Positions 1-8,707 of a stretch of DNA of 64,000 nt are shown here, piece after piece. A model generated the notes under the pieces. That model did no database searches and had not been told where the DNA came from. It saw only the letters and a list, made by a program, of their open reading frames with translations. The translations under genes and the position numbers were made by a program. Each line of letters opens with the position of its first letter. Position 1 is the stretch's first letter. Source of the stretch: Mesorhizobium sp. (GTDB lineage: Bacteria; Pseudomonadota; Alphaproteobacteria; Rhizobiales; Rhizobiaceae); assembly GCA_004017275.1 (NCBI GenBank), contig SAKE01000001.1:620001-684000 (forward strand), given 5' to 3'.

Positions 1-3000
1 CGACCATGCCGCCGAACACGGTGGTGCCGATCGACTGCCGGCTCGCCGCACCGGCGCCGGTCGCAAACATCAGCGGCAGCACGCCGAGGATGAAGGCAAA
101 GGCCGTCATCAGGATCGGCCGCAGTCTGAGCCGTGCCGCTTCCATCGCCGCGTCGACGATGCTGAGGCCTTCCTCGCGCCGTCGCCGGGCGAATTCGACG
201 ATCAGGATCGCATTCTTCGCCGCCAGGCCGATCAGCATGACGAAGCCGATCTGCGAGTAGACGTCGATCTGCATGCCACGCAGCAACAAAGCTACGAAGG
301 CGCCGAACAAGGCCAGTGGCACCGCCAGCAGCACCATGAACGGCATCGCCCAGCTCTCATACTGCATCGCCAGGATCAGGAAGACGAAGACGATGGCGAG
401 GCCGAAGACGACGGACGCGATCGATCCTGCCTTGAGCTCCTGGAAGGTGATGCCGGTCCATTCGAAACCGAAATCCCTGGGCAGCGCCGTGGCGGCAGCC
501 CGTTCCATCGCGGCGACCGCCTGACCCGAGGAGAAGCCGGGTGCGGCACCGCCATTGATCGAGGCCGAGGCATTGTTGTTGTAGTGCGGCACGGTTTCCG
601 GGCCGACGAAGGGCACGAGCTTGCCCAGCGTGCTGAGCGGCACCATGCCGCCCGAGGCATTGCGCACATAGAGCCGTGAAATGTCGGCTGCACCCGCACG
701 TGCATCCTTGTCGGCCTGGATGGTCACCCGGAAGGTGCGGCCGAACAGATTGAAGTCGTTCACGTAGAGCGAGCCGAGATAGATCTGCAGCGTGCTGAAG
801 ACGTCGGGCAGGTTGAGGCCAAGCAGCTTGGCCTTGCTGCGGTCGAGGTCGTAGTTGAACTGCGGCGTCGAGGTCGAGAACGGCGAGAACAGCTGCTGCG
901 GATTGATCTCAGGCTGCTTGCGCGCCTCGGCGATCACGGCTTGCGTCGCATCGTTGAGGGCTGAACTGCCGCGACCGGTGAGATCCTCGACGACGAATTC
1001 GAAGCCGCCCGTGGTGCCGATACCAGGGATCGACGGCGGGTCGAAGCTCAGCGCAAAGGCTTCCGGGATCTGCATCAGCTTGCCGCGAACATCGGCGACG
1101 AGCTTCGAGGCACTCTGGTCGGGACCGCGTTCCTCCCATGGCTTCAGGATGGCGAATTCGACAGCCGAGTTCGACTGTGCGGCACTGGTCAGGAAGTTCA
1201 GGCCGCTGATCGAGCCGACGATTTCGACGCCGGGCGTTGCTTGCAGGATGTCGCGCGCCTTCTGCGCCACCGCGTCGGTGCGTTCCAGCGACGCGCCGTC
1301 GGGCAACTGGATGACGACGAAGAAGTAGCCCTGATCCTCGACCGGAAGGAAGGTCGAGGGCAGGCGCTGCCAAACGAAGTAGGTGGCGACCAGCCCGGCC
1401 GCGAACAGGCCGAGCATGATCCAGCGCAAGCGGATGAGAATGCGCACGCCGTGGGCATAGGCATGCGACAGCCTGTCGAAGCCGGCGTTGAACCAGCGGA
1501 ACGGGGCGAACTGTGTCTCGCCACGATGGCGCAGGAAGGCGGCGCTGAGCGCGGGGCTCAACGTCAGCGAGTTGAAGGCGGAGATGCCGACGGAAATCGC
1601 CACCGTCAGCGCGAACTGGTTGTAGAGCTTGCCGGAGACGCCCGGAATGAAGGCAACCGGCACGAACACCGCCATCAGCACGGCGGTGGTGGCGATGATC
1701 GGGCCGGTGACCTCGGTCATCGCGGCCTTGGTCGCCGCCAGCGGTTTGAGCCCGGCTTCCAGCTGTCGTTCGACATTCTCGACCACCACGATGGCATCGT
1801 CGACGACGAGGCCGATCGCCAGCACCATGCCGAGCAGGGAGAGCATGTTGAGCGAGAAGCCGAGCATCTCCATGACGACCAGCGTCGCCACCAGCGACAC
1901 CGGAATGGCGATGGTTGGGATGATCGTCGTGCGCCAGCTTTGCAGGAAGATGAACACCACGGCGACGACCAGCACCAGCGCTTCGCCGAGCGTGATCAGC
2001 ACGTCATGCATCGACGCCGAGACGAAGCGCGTCGTGTCATAGTGCATCGCATAGGAGACGCCCTTGGGGAAACGGCCCGACAGCTCCTGCATCTTGTCCT
2101 TGACGCGCTGCTGCAGATCGAGCGCGTTGGAGCCGGGCATCTGGTAGACGGCGAGCACCACGGTCGGCTCCTTGCCGAAGAAGGCGGACGACGAATATTG
2201 CAGCGCGCCGAGCTCGATGCGGGCGACGTCGCGCAGCCTGACCAGCGAGCCGGTGTCCGTGTTGGCCCGCACGACGATGTCGCCGAATTCCTTCGGATCG
2301 CTCAAGCGACCGACAGCGTTGACCTGCATTTCGAAGGCGGTGCCGGCCGGAGCCGGCGACTGGCCGATCTTGCCGGCCGCCACCTGGACGTTCTGTTCGG
2401 CGATGGCGTTTTGCACGTCGACCGCGGTGATGCCGAGATTGGCGAGTTTGTCCGGATCGAGCCAAACTCGCATCGAATAGCGCCGTTCGCCGAAGATCTG
2501 TACGTCGCCGACGCCAGGCACGCGCTTCAGCGGATCGACAACCTGCAGATAGGCAAGGTTGCTCAGCGCCACCGGATCGACCGAACTATCTGGCGAGGTC
2601 AGGTTGACGATCAGGACGAAGTTCGGATTCTGCTTCTTGATCGTCACGCCGCCCTGGTTGACGATCGCCGGCAGCGACGAGGCGGCCTGCGAGACGCGGT
2701 TCTGGACGTCGACGGCGGCAGTGCTCAGCGAATAACCGACATCGAAGGTGATGGTGATGGTCGAGGAGCCGTCATTGGAGCTCGTCGACGACATGTAGGT
2801 CATGCCTTGCACGCCGTTGATCTGCTGCTCGAGCGGCGTCGTCACCGTATCGGCCACCACTTGCGCGCTGGCACCCGGATAATGGGCGCTGACCACGACC
2901 TGCGGCGGTGTGATGTCGGGAAACTGCGAAACCGGCAGCAGGAAATAACAAATCGTCCCGGCGAGCACCATGATGATGGCGATCGCCGAAGCGAAGATCG

Positions 3001-3025
3001 GACGATGGATGAAAAAATTTACCAC
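1..3025 (-). CDS. RND efflux transporter of the HAE1/AcrB family (3' end cut by window edge)
   Basis: This is an inner-membrane proton-driven multidrug pump of the AcrB/MexB type. About 1008 residues are visible out of the usual 1040-1060; the last transmembrane segments lie beyond the left edge. The N-terminus reads VNFFIHRPIFASAIAIIMVL, the classic RND first helix, and the protein contains the charged TM4 stretch LAIGLVVDDAIVVVENV with the paired aspartates needed for proton relay. The likely start is GTG at 3025, with a GGGAG-type ribosome site about 10 bases upstream; a GTG at 3034 is possible. It overlaps by 7 nt the small gene at 3019-3267, so translation is probably coupled. The divergent TetR gene and shared operators suggest local repression. 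No membrane-fusion (adaptor) gene lies upstream, which is unusual for this family; it may lie past the edge or elsewhere. Confidence 0.95.
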   Translation of the reverse strand, partial: MVNFFIHRPIFASAIAIIMVLAGTICYFLLPVSQFPDITPPQVVVSAHYPGASAQVVADTVTTPLEQQINGVQGMTYMSSTSSNDGSSTITITFDVGYSLSTAAVDVQNRVSQAASSLPAIVNQGGVTIKKQNPNFVLIVNLTSPDSSVDPVALSNLAYLQVVDPLKRVPGVGDVQIFGERRYSMRVWLDPDKLANLGITAVDVQNAIAEQNVQVAAGKIGQSPAPAGTAFEMQVNAVGRLSDPKEFGDIVVRANTDTGSLVRLRDVARIELGALQYSSSAFFGKEPTVVLAVYQMPGSNALDLQQRVKDKMQELSGRFPKGVSYAMHYDTTRFVSASMHDVLITLGEALVLVVAVVFIFLQSWRTTIIPTIAIPVSLVATLVVMEMLGFSLNMLSLLGMVLAIGLVVDDAIVVVENVERQLEAGLKPLAATKAAMTEVTGPIIATTAVLMAVFVPVAFIPGVSGKLYNQFALTVAISVGISAFNSLTLSPALSAAFLRHRGETQFAPFRWFNAGFDRLSHAYAHGVRILIRLRWIMLGLFAAGLVATYFVWQRLPSTFLPVEDQGYFFVVIQLPDGASLERTDAVAQKARDILQATPGVEIVGSISGLNFLTSAAQSNSAVEFAILKPWEERGPDQSASKLVADVRGKLMQIPEAFALSFDPPSIPGIGTTGGFEFVVEDLTGRGSSALNDATQAVIAEARKQPEINPQQLFSPFSTSTPQFNYDLDRSKAKLLGLNLPDVFSTLQIYLGSLYVNDFNLFGRTFRVTIQADKDARAGAADISRLYVRNASGGMVPLSTLGKLVPFVGPETVPHYNNNASASINGGAAPGFSSGQAVAAMERAAATALPRDFGFEWTGITFQELKAGSIASVVFGLAIVFVFLILAMQYESWAMPFMVLLAVPLALFGAFVALLLRGMQIDVYSQIGFVMLIGLAAKNAILIVEFARRRREEGLSIVDAAMEAARLRLRPILMTAFAFILGVLPLMFATGAGAASRQSIGTTVFGGMV

Positions 3026-3267
3026 GACACGCACGCCTCTCCCGCTGCTGTTGCCCGCCCGAAGGCACTGGCAACCCTGGACAGCCGTTGGCCGCGCTTG
3101 TCACCGTCCCGCGAACGCAGCAACGGCACCTCGTCGCCCCGCGCGTCGGCGAGCGAGCGCAGCATCGTCTCGAAGGCGCGCGGATCGACGCCATCGGCTT
3201 TCATGACCAGCCGGATCATCGGATCCCGGACGGCTTCATCTATGGTAAGATCACGGCGCTGTGGCAT
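3019..3267 (-). CDS. small conserved-looking protein coupled to the RND pump, function unknown
   Basis: An 82-residue protein, charged and rich in Arg and Asp, with no membrane segment or signal peptide. Support for it being real: an ATG at 3267 preceded by a good AAGGAG ribosome site about 8 bases away, and a stop codon that overlaps the pump start by 7 nt, as in translationally coupled operon pairs. It occupies the place where the adaptor gene of an RND operon is usually found but does not resemble an adaptor. I do not recognise the family. It is the first gene after the TetR operators on this strand. Confidence 0.6.
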   Translation of the reverse strand: MPQRRDLTIDEAVRDPMIRLVMKADGVDPRAFETMLRSLADARGDEVPLLRSRDGDKRGQRLSRVASAFGRATAAGEACVSW

Positions 3268-3418
3268 TGGCCGGCTCCTTGTCTGTCGATTCGCAGCCCA
3301 TGCTCGCGAACCGTTTTCATCTCTTCACCGGCCGAGGCCGCATGATTGGCAGTTCCCCGTCCCTCTCGTCTGGCAGGACCAGATCACGGCCTTGTTATTG
3401 ACGGAGGGAAACATAGGT

Positions 3419-3458
3419 GTTACCAGTAAGTAACATCTGGAAGTTACAGACCGGTAAC
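3419..3458. promoter_or_regulatory. tandem palindromic operators, probably for the adjacent TetR regulator
   Basis: Two inverted repeats of the form GTTAC-N6-GTAAC lie at 3419-3434 and 3443-3458, 24 nt apart from start to start, in the divergent region between the efflux genes and the TetR gene. Two sites spaced about two helical turns apart are typical of TetR-family autoregulation and pump repression. A TTGACG sequence at 3398-3403 is a candidate -35 for the TetR gene. That TetR binds here is inferred from position and symmetry. Confidence 0.75.
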
Positions 3459-3509
3459 ACCCTAGTCAAGAGGTGGCCGAGGGTTTTTTGGAAACGAAAG
3501 GAGATCATG

Positions 3510-4100
3510 ATGACAGACGGCGTCGTGGAGCGCTCTCGTCCCCGGGATCGAATCTTGGAGACGGCACGCGACATGTTCCACAAGCATGGCATCAAAGGCG
3601 TCGGTGTCGACGCCATCACCGAAGCTGCCGGCACGAACAAGATGACGCTCTATCGTCACTTCGAATCCAAGGACGAACTGATCGTCGAATGCCTGCGCGC
3701 CAATGCGGCCAAGGCCGGCTCTATGTGGGATGCATTCGAGGCCGAATTTCCTGGTGACAAGCTCGCCCAACTGCATGCCTGGGTTCGCAAGGCGGCTGCC
3801 ATGCTCAATGCCGACGGCCGTGGCTGTGACATGGCCAATGCCGCCGCTGAACTGACCGAGCCGGACCATCCGGCCAGGCTGGTCATCAAGGAGCTCAAGG
3901 AAGCCCAGCGTTCGCGCCTTGTGACGCTGTGTCGGGATGCCGGCATTGGTCAGGCCGAACTGCTCGCGGATACGCTGTCGCTGCTGATCGAGGGCGCGCG
4001 TGTCAGCGTGCAGACCGTAGGTACCGAAGGTCCGAGCACGCAGTTCGTGCGCATGGCCGAAGGGTTGATCGTTTCCTTCCGGGGCACCGCCGCCGGTTGA
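3510..4100 (+). CDS. TetR/AcrR family transcriptional repressor
   Basis: A 196-residue regulator. Residues 10-60 form the TetR helix-turn-helix domain (RILETARDMFHKHGIKGVGV, then KMTLYRHFESKDELI), followed by a ligand-binding C-terminal domain. Start chosen at ATG 3510 (an ATG also at 3507) because the AAGGAGA ribosome site at 3498-3504 is best spaced for it; an upstream in-frame extension would run through the operators. Transcribed away from the RND pump, so it most likely represses the pump and itself through the paired palindromes and is released by a pump substrate. Confidence 0.9.
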   Translation: MTDGVVERSRPRDRILETARDMFHKHGIKGVGVDAITEAAGTNKMTLYRHFESKDELIVECLRANAAKAGSMWDAFEAEFPGDKLAQLHAWVRKAAAMLNADGRGCDMANAAAELTEPDHPARLVIKELKEAQRSRLVTLCRDAGIGQAELLADTLSLLIEGARVSVQTVGTEGPSTQFVRMAEGLIVSFRGTAAG

Positions 4101-4194
4101 AATCCGGCGCGACTGTGTCGATTTACCGATCTGTGACCGAGGCGATGCCTAGCGCCCTTGGCGCAGGCCGCACCGGAGTTTCCGACGGCAGAAC

Positions 4195-4315
4195 GAAAAA
4201 AGCCCGCTGCCGGGAGGAGGTGGCAGCGGGCTCGATTTCGAATGTGGCGCGGGAGGAGGTGCACCCCACTCAGCGTCGGCATCGCATCTGGGAGGAGTAG
4301 ATGGCCGACAACCAG
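4195..4315 (-). ncRNA. alpha-r14/NfeR1-like small RNA with three CUCCUCCC-loop hairpins
   Basis: On the minus strand three hairpins follow each other, each showing CTCCTCCC in its loop, at 4290-4297, 4251-4258 and 4212-4219, exactly 39 nt apart. Hairpin 1 pairs 4304-4309 with 4275-4280 and AGATG with CATCT inside. Hairpin 3 has an 11-bp stem (AGCCCGCTGCC) and is followed by six T residues (4201-4196), a textbook intrinsic terminator. Three anti-Shine-Dalgarno loops are the known hallmark of the alpha-r14 sRNA family of rhizobia (NfeR1 in Sinorhizobium). The 5' end is not fixed; TTGACA at 4386-4381 on the minus strand is a possible -35 but would give a longer transcript. Fills the gap between the TetR and LacI genes. 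Confidence 0.8.
4196..4232 (-). terminator. intrinsic terminator ending the small RNA
   Basis: AGCCCGCTGCC and GGCAGCGGGCT form an 11-bp stem with the third CUCCUCCC motif in the loop, followed on the minus strand by T6. It would also stop any transcript reading through from the LacI gene ending at 4431. Confidence 0.85.
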
Positions 4316-4430
4316 AACCTACGATTTGCCCAATGATTCGGCAACAATGAAACTTGCATAGCTGCTGTGCAGATTTGCCGTGTCAATTATCATACAAATC
4401 CGGAAACAGGGCATTGCCAAGCTGCCCAGC

Positions 4431-5453
4431 TTACTGAACCGGGACGTTTTCCCTGAAGATCAATCGCGGTTCTATGAACTTGCGCGTCAGATAGGGCGCC
4501 GAGGACGCAATTGAGCCGAGCAGGCGGATGACCGACTGTTCCGCGATCAGCCTGGCATTCTGATCGATGACGACATCGAGCAGGTCGTCGACGAGATGGC
4601 CGCGCGTGTCCTTGGTGAGGTCGTGGCAGATGAACACCGGCTTGCGGTTGGGCCTGGCCTCCCGGATCGCCCTTGCAACGCCCGAGTGTCCGGCTCCGAC
4701 GCAATAGATGCCGAGCAACTCCGGCTCATTGTGCAGCGCCTTCATGGTCTCGGTGTAGCTGACGTCGGGCTCGTCGTTGATCTCGACGGCGCTGCTGACG
4801 GTCAGGTTGGGGAACTCCTCATTGAGCACCGAGCGGAAACCCATTTCGCGTTCCTCGTGGCCGCGATAGGAGCGTGAGCCGACGACCATCGCCAGATGGC
4901 CGGTGCGGCCCCCAAGGAAGCGTCCCATCAGCAGCGCCGCCGTTCGCCCCGCCACCCGGTTGTCGATGCCGACATAGGCCGAGCGCGGTGCCGCTGGAAC
5001 ATCGGACACCAGCGTCACCAGGCGCATGCCGGCGTCGACGATGTCACGCAGTATGTTGCGCGTGCGCGGATGATCGACGGCAATCACACCGACGCCATTG
5101 GCCCTGAGCGACAGATTTTCGACCGCGGTCTGCAGCGCGTCCGGCGAGATTCCTGCAAGGTTGTGGATCCGGCACGAGGCGACAAGCGGCAGCCGCGCGG
5201 CATAGTCCTCGATATGCCCGGCGAGATCGCGCATGAAGGCGTTGCTGCCGATCGGCAGCAGGAACTCGAGGTGGGCGGGCCGCGAAGGTAGCGTCACCTG
5301 ATCGGCGACCGGCAGATAGCCAAGCTGCTTGGCAGCCTCCATGACGCGCTGCCGGTTGGCCGCACTCGCACCTGGCCGGTTATTCAGCACCCTGTCGACC
5401 GTTGCGGTCGACAGCCCGCAACTGCGCGCGATATCCGAGACGGTGGCTTTCAT
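4431..5453 (-). CDS. LacI family transcriptional regulator of the sugar ABC locus
   Basis: A 340-residue regulator. Residues 1-50 carry the LacI DNA-binding domain (VSDIARSCGLSTATVDRVLN, then the hinge), and the rest is a periplasmic-binding-protein-like sugar sensor. It ends the minus-strand locus; 85 nt separate it from the ATPase gene upstream. It probably controls the sugar transporter in response to the transported sugar or a derivative. The ATG start at 5453 gives the normal family N-terminus. Confidence 0.92.
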   Translation of the reverse strand: MKATVSDIARSCGLSTATVDRVLNNRPGASAANRQRVMEAAKQLGYLPVADQVTLPSRPAHLEFLLPIGSNAFMRDLAGHIEDYAARLPLVASCRIHNLAGISPDALQTAVENLSLRANGVGVIAVDHPRTRNILRDIVDAGMRLVTLVSDVPAAPRSAYVGIDNRVAGRTAALLMGRFLGGRTGHLAMVVGSRSYRGHEEREMGFRSVLNEEFPNLTVSSAVEINDEPDVSYTETMKALHNEPELLGIYCVGAGHSGVARAIREARPNRKPVFICHDLTKDTRGHLVDDLLDVVIDQNARLIAEQSVIRLLGSIASSAPYLTRKFIEPRLIFRENVPVQ

Positions 5454-5538
5454 GCCGCTACCCTATACGCCCTGCGATGCCGCGCCAGACAAGCGATGCG
5501 ATCTGAGGCGACGGGTGATTGCCGCCCATCACCGACAG

Positions 5539-6330
5539 TCAGTGCGATGGCTTGCCATCGGCGATGGCGTCGCGGATTTCCTTGTCCGACATGCCGGTGA
5601 TGATCCGCTCGACCTCCGCCACGCTGGTCTTCTTCGGGTCGATGTCGTCGGCGACCACCTTGCCGCGGCGCATGACGACGATACGGTCGACCACCTGGAA
5701 GACATGGTGGATGTTATGCGCGATGAAAATGCAGGAATGGCCGGAATCGCGTGCGTTGCGCACGAAGCTCAGCACCCCCTGTGTTTCGGCGACGCCGAGA
5801 TTGTTGGTCGGCTCGTCGAGAATGATCAGGTCGCTGTCGAAATGCATGGCGCGCGCGATCGCCACTGCCTGGCGCTCGCCTCCGGAGAGCGAGCCGATCG
5901 GCGTCGTCGGCGGGATGTTCTTCGAGATGCCGACCTGCTTGAGCAGGTCGCGGGCGACCGTGTTCATCGCATCCTGGTCCATCCGGTTGAGGAAGCGCGG
6001 CGGCTTGATCGGCTCGCGCCCGAGGAACAGATTGCGGGCGATCGACAGTTGCGTGACCAGCGCCGAATCCTGGTAGATCGTCTCGATGCCCTGGGCGATG
6101 GCGTCGCTGGTGCTGCGCAGGCTCACCTTCTTGCCGCGGATGAAGATGTCTCCGCTGGTCAGCGGCACGGCACCCGACAGCACCTTGATCAGCGTCGACT
6201 TGCCGGCGCCATTGTCGCCGAGCAGGCCGACGATCTCCCGTTCATTGACGTGGAAATTGGCATCCTCCAGCGCTTGCACGCGGCCATAGGACTTGCGGAT
6301 GTTCTGCATGCGGATCAGTGGCTCGGCCAT
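5539..6330 (-). CDS. sugar ABC transporter ATP-binding protein (FrcA-like, single domain)
   Basis: A 263-residue ATPase that powers sugar import at the inner membrane. Walker A GDNGAGKST at residues 38-46, Q-loop Q87, signature LSGGERQ 148-154, Walker B DLIILDE 167-173, switch H205. It has one nucleotide-binding domain, as in the rhizobial fructose transporter FrcA, not the fused double domain of RbsA. Only 3 nt separate it from the permease stop, so the two are cotranscribed. The sugar cannot be named from sequence. Confidence 0.93.
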   Translation of the reverse strand: MAEPLIRMQNIRKSYGRVQALEDANFHVNEREIVGLLGDNGAGKSTLIKVLSGAVPLTSGDIFIRGKKVSLRSTSDAIAQGIETIYQDSALVTQLSIARNLFLGREPIKPPRFLNRMDQDAMNTVARDLLKQVGISKNIPPTTPIGSLSGGERQAVAIARAMHFDSDLIILDEPTNNLGVAETQGVLSFVRNARDSGHSCIFIAHNIHHVFQVVDRIVVMRRGKVVADDIDPKKTSVAEVERIITGMSDKEIRDAIADGKPSH

Positions 6331-6333
6331 GGT

Positions 6334-7359
6334 TCAAGTCCCCGCCTGATGCCGGCGTTCCAGCCATGAATGCAGCGCCATCATGCCAAGGATGATGGCG
6401 CCGATGAAAATATTGTAGGCAAGGCCGGGCACACCGATCAGCACGATGCCGTTGCGCATCACGCGCAGGATCAGGATGCCGAGCACGGTGCCGATGATGG
6501 TGCCGCGCCCGCCGGTCAGCGCGGTTCCGCCGATCACCACCATGGCGATGACTTCGAGCTCGTAGCCGGTGCCGCTGTTGGGATTGGCTGCCGAGGTGCG
6601 CAGCGAGGAGATGACGCCGGCAAGCGAGGCCATGACAGACGACAGCACGAACAGGCCGATCTTGACGCGGCTGACGTTGACACCGCGCGCCCTTGCAGCA
6701 CTCGGATTGCCGCCGGCAGCCTGGATCCAGTTGCCGGTGCGGCTTTGCGTCAGCACGTAGCCGAGCGCGATCGCCGCGGCGATGAACCAGAACAGCGACA
6801 TGTAGATGCGGAATGGGCCGATGAAGAAATCGCCGACCAGCACTTCCGCCAGCCAGCTGCCTTCGGCACTCCAGGTGCGCTGTGGAAAACCGTCGGTAAC
6901 GAAAAGGGCTGTGCCGCGCACCACCAGCAGCATGCCGAGGGTCACCAGGAAGGACGGGATCTTGAGTTGCGTCACGAACCAGCCATTGACCAGTCCGATG
7001 AAGGCGGCGATCAGCAGCGCGGCGACAAAGCCAACCTCCAGCGAAGTCAGGCCGCTGTTGAACAGGGTCCACATCAAGACTGGCGAGAAACCGAACAGCG
7101 AACCGACCGAGAGATCGAATTCGCCCGACGTCATCAACAGCGTCATCGCCAGCGCGATCAGGCCGAGTTCGACCGTGAAGGCCAGCGTGTTGGAGATGTT
7201 CTGCGGCGACAGGAAGTCGTGGTTGATGCTCCAGAATACGGCGATCTCGACGACGAGCAGCACCAGGGGGCCGAATTCAGGCCGTGCGATCAGGTGTTGG
7301 ATGGGCGAACGATTTTCCACAGGCAATCCGCGACATGAGTGGAAGGCTGAGCGTTGCAC
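6334..7359 (-). CDS. sugar ABC transporter permease (RbsC/FrcC-like)
   Basis: A 341-residue multi-spanning permease of the BPD_transp_2 family with the conserved stretch GGTALTGGRGTIIGTVLGI near residues 270-290. It forms the membrane channel for the sugar bound by the product of 7437-8372. The first ATG is at 7359; a GTG at 7317 (VENRSPIQ) is an alternative start. A perfect 14-bp palindrome lies between this gene and the binding-protein gene. Confidence 0.92.
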   Translation of the reverse strand: MQRSAFHSCRGLPVENRSPIQHLIARPEFGPLVLLVVEIAVFWSINHDFLSPQNISNTLAFTVELGLIALAMTLLMTSGEFDLSVGSLFGFSPVLMWTLFNSGLTSLEVGFVAALLIAAFIGLVNGWFVTQLKIPSFLVTLGMLLVVRGTALFVTDGFPQRTWSAEGSWLAEVLVGDFFIGPFRIYMSLFWFIAAAIALGYVLTQSRTGNWIQAAGGNPSAARARGVNVSRVKIGLFVLSSVMASLAGVISSLRTSAANPNSGTGYELEVIAMVVIGGTALTGGRGTIIGTVLGILILRVMRNGIVLIGVPGLAYNIFIGAIILGMMALHSWLERRHQAGT

Positions 7360-7393
7360 ATTCGCGTGCGAAGGGCTCGGCGAAATGGAGCGG

Positions 7394-7422
7394 CAGTCGC
7401 GACCGCCGGGCGGTCGCGACTG
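7394..7422. promoter_or_regulatory. perfect palindrome between binding-protein and permease genes
   Basis: CAGTCGCGACCGCC is followed after one base by its exact reverse complement. Such hairpins between the binding-protein and membrane genes of ABC operons commonly protect the upstream mRNA, so the binding protein is made in excess. There is no T-run, so it is not a strong terminator. The stabilising role is an inference. Confidence 0.7.
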
Positions 7423-7436
7423 TTAGGATTGGAGTG

Positions 7437-8372
7437 TTACTTGCCGGACAGGATATCGTCGTAGACCTGCGCGGTGTCCTTTTCGTAGAGCGCACCGGTG
7501 ATGACGTTGAAGCCCGGAGGAATGCCGCTGGCCGCCATATTGGCCAGTGAAAGCGCGACATAGCTGGTCGCCTGCGGGTCCTGCCACTGGCCGGCATTGA
7601 CGTAGCCGTTCAGCACTTCCTGGGTGGTGTCGAGCGAGTTGCCCCAGCCGACGACCGGGATTTCACCCGGCTTGACACCGACCTGGTCGAACACCCGCTT
7701 GATCGAGCCGGTAACCAGATCGCCGAGCCCGATGATCGCCTTGACCTTGGCTTTGTTGGCGGTCAGGTAGTCGACCATGCGGTTGATCACTTCAGCCTGG
7801 TCGAGCGTCGCTTCGGTGATTTCATAGGTGATGCCAAGCGGTTCGAAGACGCTCTTGATGCCTTCTTCTTCCTGCACGCCATAGGTGGCGCCCGGGATCT
7901 CGACCGGCATCCAGACGAAGTCGCCCTTCTTCACCAGGCCCTTGTCGACCAGATACTGCGCCCAGTGCTTGCCGAAGGTGACGTTGTCACCGCCGACATA
8001 GGCGTTGAAGTTGGCTTTCGGGTCGGGCGTGTTGAAATTGATGATCGGCACTTTCGCCGCCCGCGCTTCCTTGACGATCTCGATCAGGCTGCCCGGATCC
8101 GGGCTCGTGGTGACGATGCCATCGGCCTTGGCGGAGAGGGCGGCGCGAACCGCTTCCTGCTGCGAGGCGACATCGCCATTGTGGAACGAGGTGTTGACGG
8201 TGTTGCCGGTGTCCTTGGCCCATTGCTTGGCACCGGCCAGGAAGTAGGTCCAGACCGGATCGGCCGGGCCGCCATGCGAAATCCAGTAGAACGTCTTGGC
8301 CTGTGCCGCTGCCGGAACAATCGCCAGCGCCACCAACAGGCCGTATAGAGCGAGTCTTAGCCGTGTCAGCAT
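7437..8372 (-). CDS. sugar ABC transporter substrate-binding protein
   Basis: A 311-residue periplasmic protein of the Peripla_BP_4 class. The start at ATG 8372 gives a clean signal peptide (MLTRLRLALYGLLVALAIVP, cleavage after AAAQA) and has a strong GGGAGGA ribosome site at 8385-8379; longer in-frame versions lack a signal peptide. It captures a sugar and passes it to the permease. The ribosome site is complementary over seven bases to the CUCCUCCC loops of the small RNA encoded at 4195-4315, so it is a candidate target. Confidence 0.93.
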   Translation of the reverse strand: MLTRLRLALYGLLVALAIVPAAAQAKTFYWISHGGPADPVWTYFLAGAKQWAKDTGNTVNTSFHNGDVASQQEAVRAALSAKADGIVTTSPDPGSLIEIVKEARAAKVPIINFNTPDPKANFNAYVGGDNVTFGKHWAQYLVDKGLVKKGDFVWMPVEIPGATYGVQEEEGIKSVFEPLGITYEITEATLDQAEVINRMVDYLTANKAKVKAIIGLGDLVTGSIKRVFDQVGVKPGEIPVVGWGNSLDTTQEVLNGYVNAGQWQDPQATSYVALSLANMAASGIPPGFNVITGALYEKDTAQVYDDILSGK

Positions 8373-8707
8373 TTGATTTCCTCCCGTTTGTAGATGGTCA
8401 GTTCCGAATCCGTCCCTTGTTCTGCATCTTTTGCCAGCGCCGGTTGAATGCCTCAGAGCATTCCCTTTTTCGACGGATGGCAAGCCTCCATCTGCAGATG
8501 TAGTGGGCGCCTGACGGGGCGCCATCAGCGCTCCCATCAGATTGCATCAGTTGCGGTGATTTTTCCGGGCAGTCGAATATCGGGGCCGAGGATCAGCCGG
8601 ACGGATTGCCCTGTTTGCTTCAGGTCGTGCGAGCGCGACCAGCGTCGATCACGCTGGCCACTGGACCAGCGTCCGCAGCTCCTGGCTGGCTGTCGAAGAT
8701 GCCAGTG
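8373..8707. other. 335-bp gap holding the promoter side of the sugar ABC genes
   Basis: No gene is supported here. It contains GGCGCC-N6-GGCGCC at 8506-8523 and the perfect 12-mer palindrome CATCTGCAGATG at 8489-8500, next to a GATGG-N7-CCATC dyad. These are candidate operator sites for the LacI-type regulator, but no consensus known to me is matched. Its length suggests the ABC genes have their own promoter and are not only read through from the hydrolase gene. Confidence 0.4.

Noticed and set aside
1241..3433. A 730-codon open frame on the plus strand.
   Set aside because: It is antisense to the well-supported RND gene and has the Arg/His/Asp-rich composition typical of the reverse frame of GC-rich genes.
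4212..4297. Three GGGAGGAG units exactly 39 nt apart looked like a very short repeat array or CRISPR.
   Set aside because: Only the octamer repeats, each lies in the loop of a different hairpin, and the last hairpin ends in a T-run. A small RNA explains all of this.
4290..4336. GGGAGGAG followed by ATG at 4301 looks like a ribosome site and a short plus-strand ORF (MADNQNLRFAQ).
   Set aside because: The ORF is only 11 codons and the bases form one arm of the first hairpin of the minus-strand sRNA.
6370..7338. A 322-codon plus-strand frame opposite the sugar permease gene.
   Set aside because: Composition is that of an antisense shadow, rich in Asp, His, Gln and Arg, with no domain.
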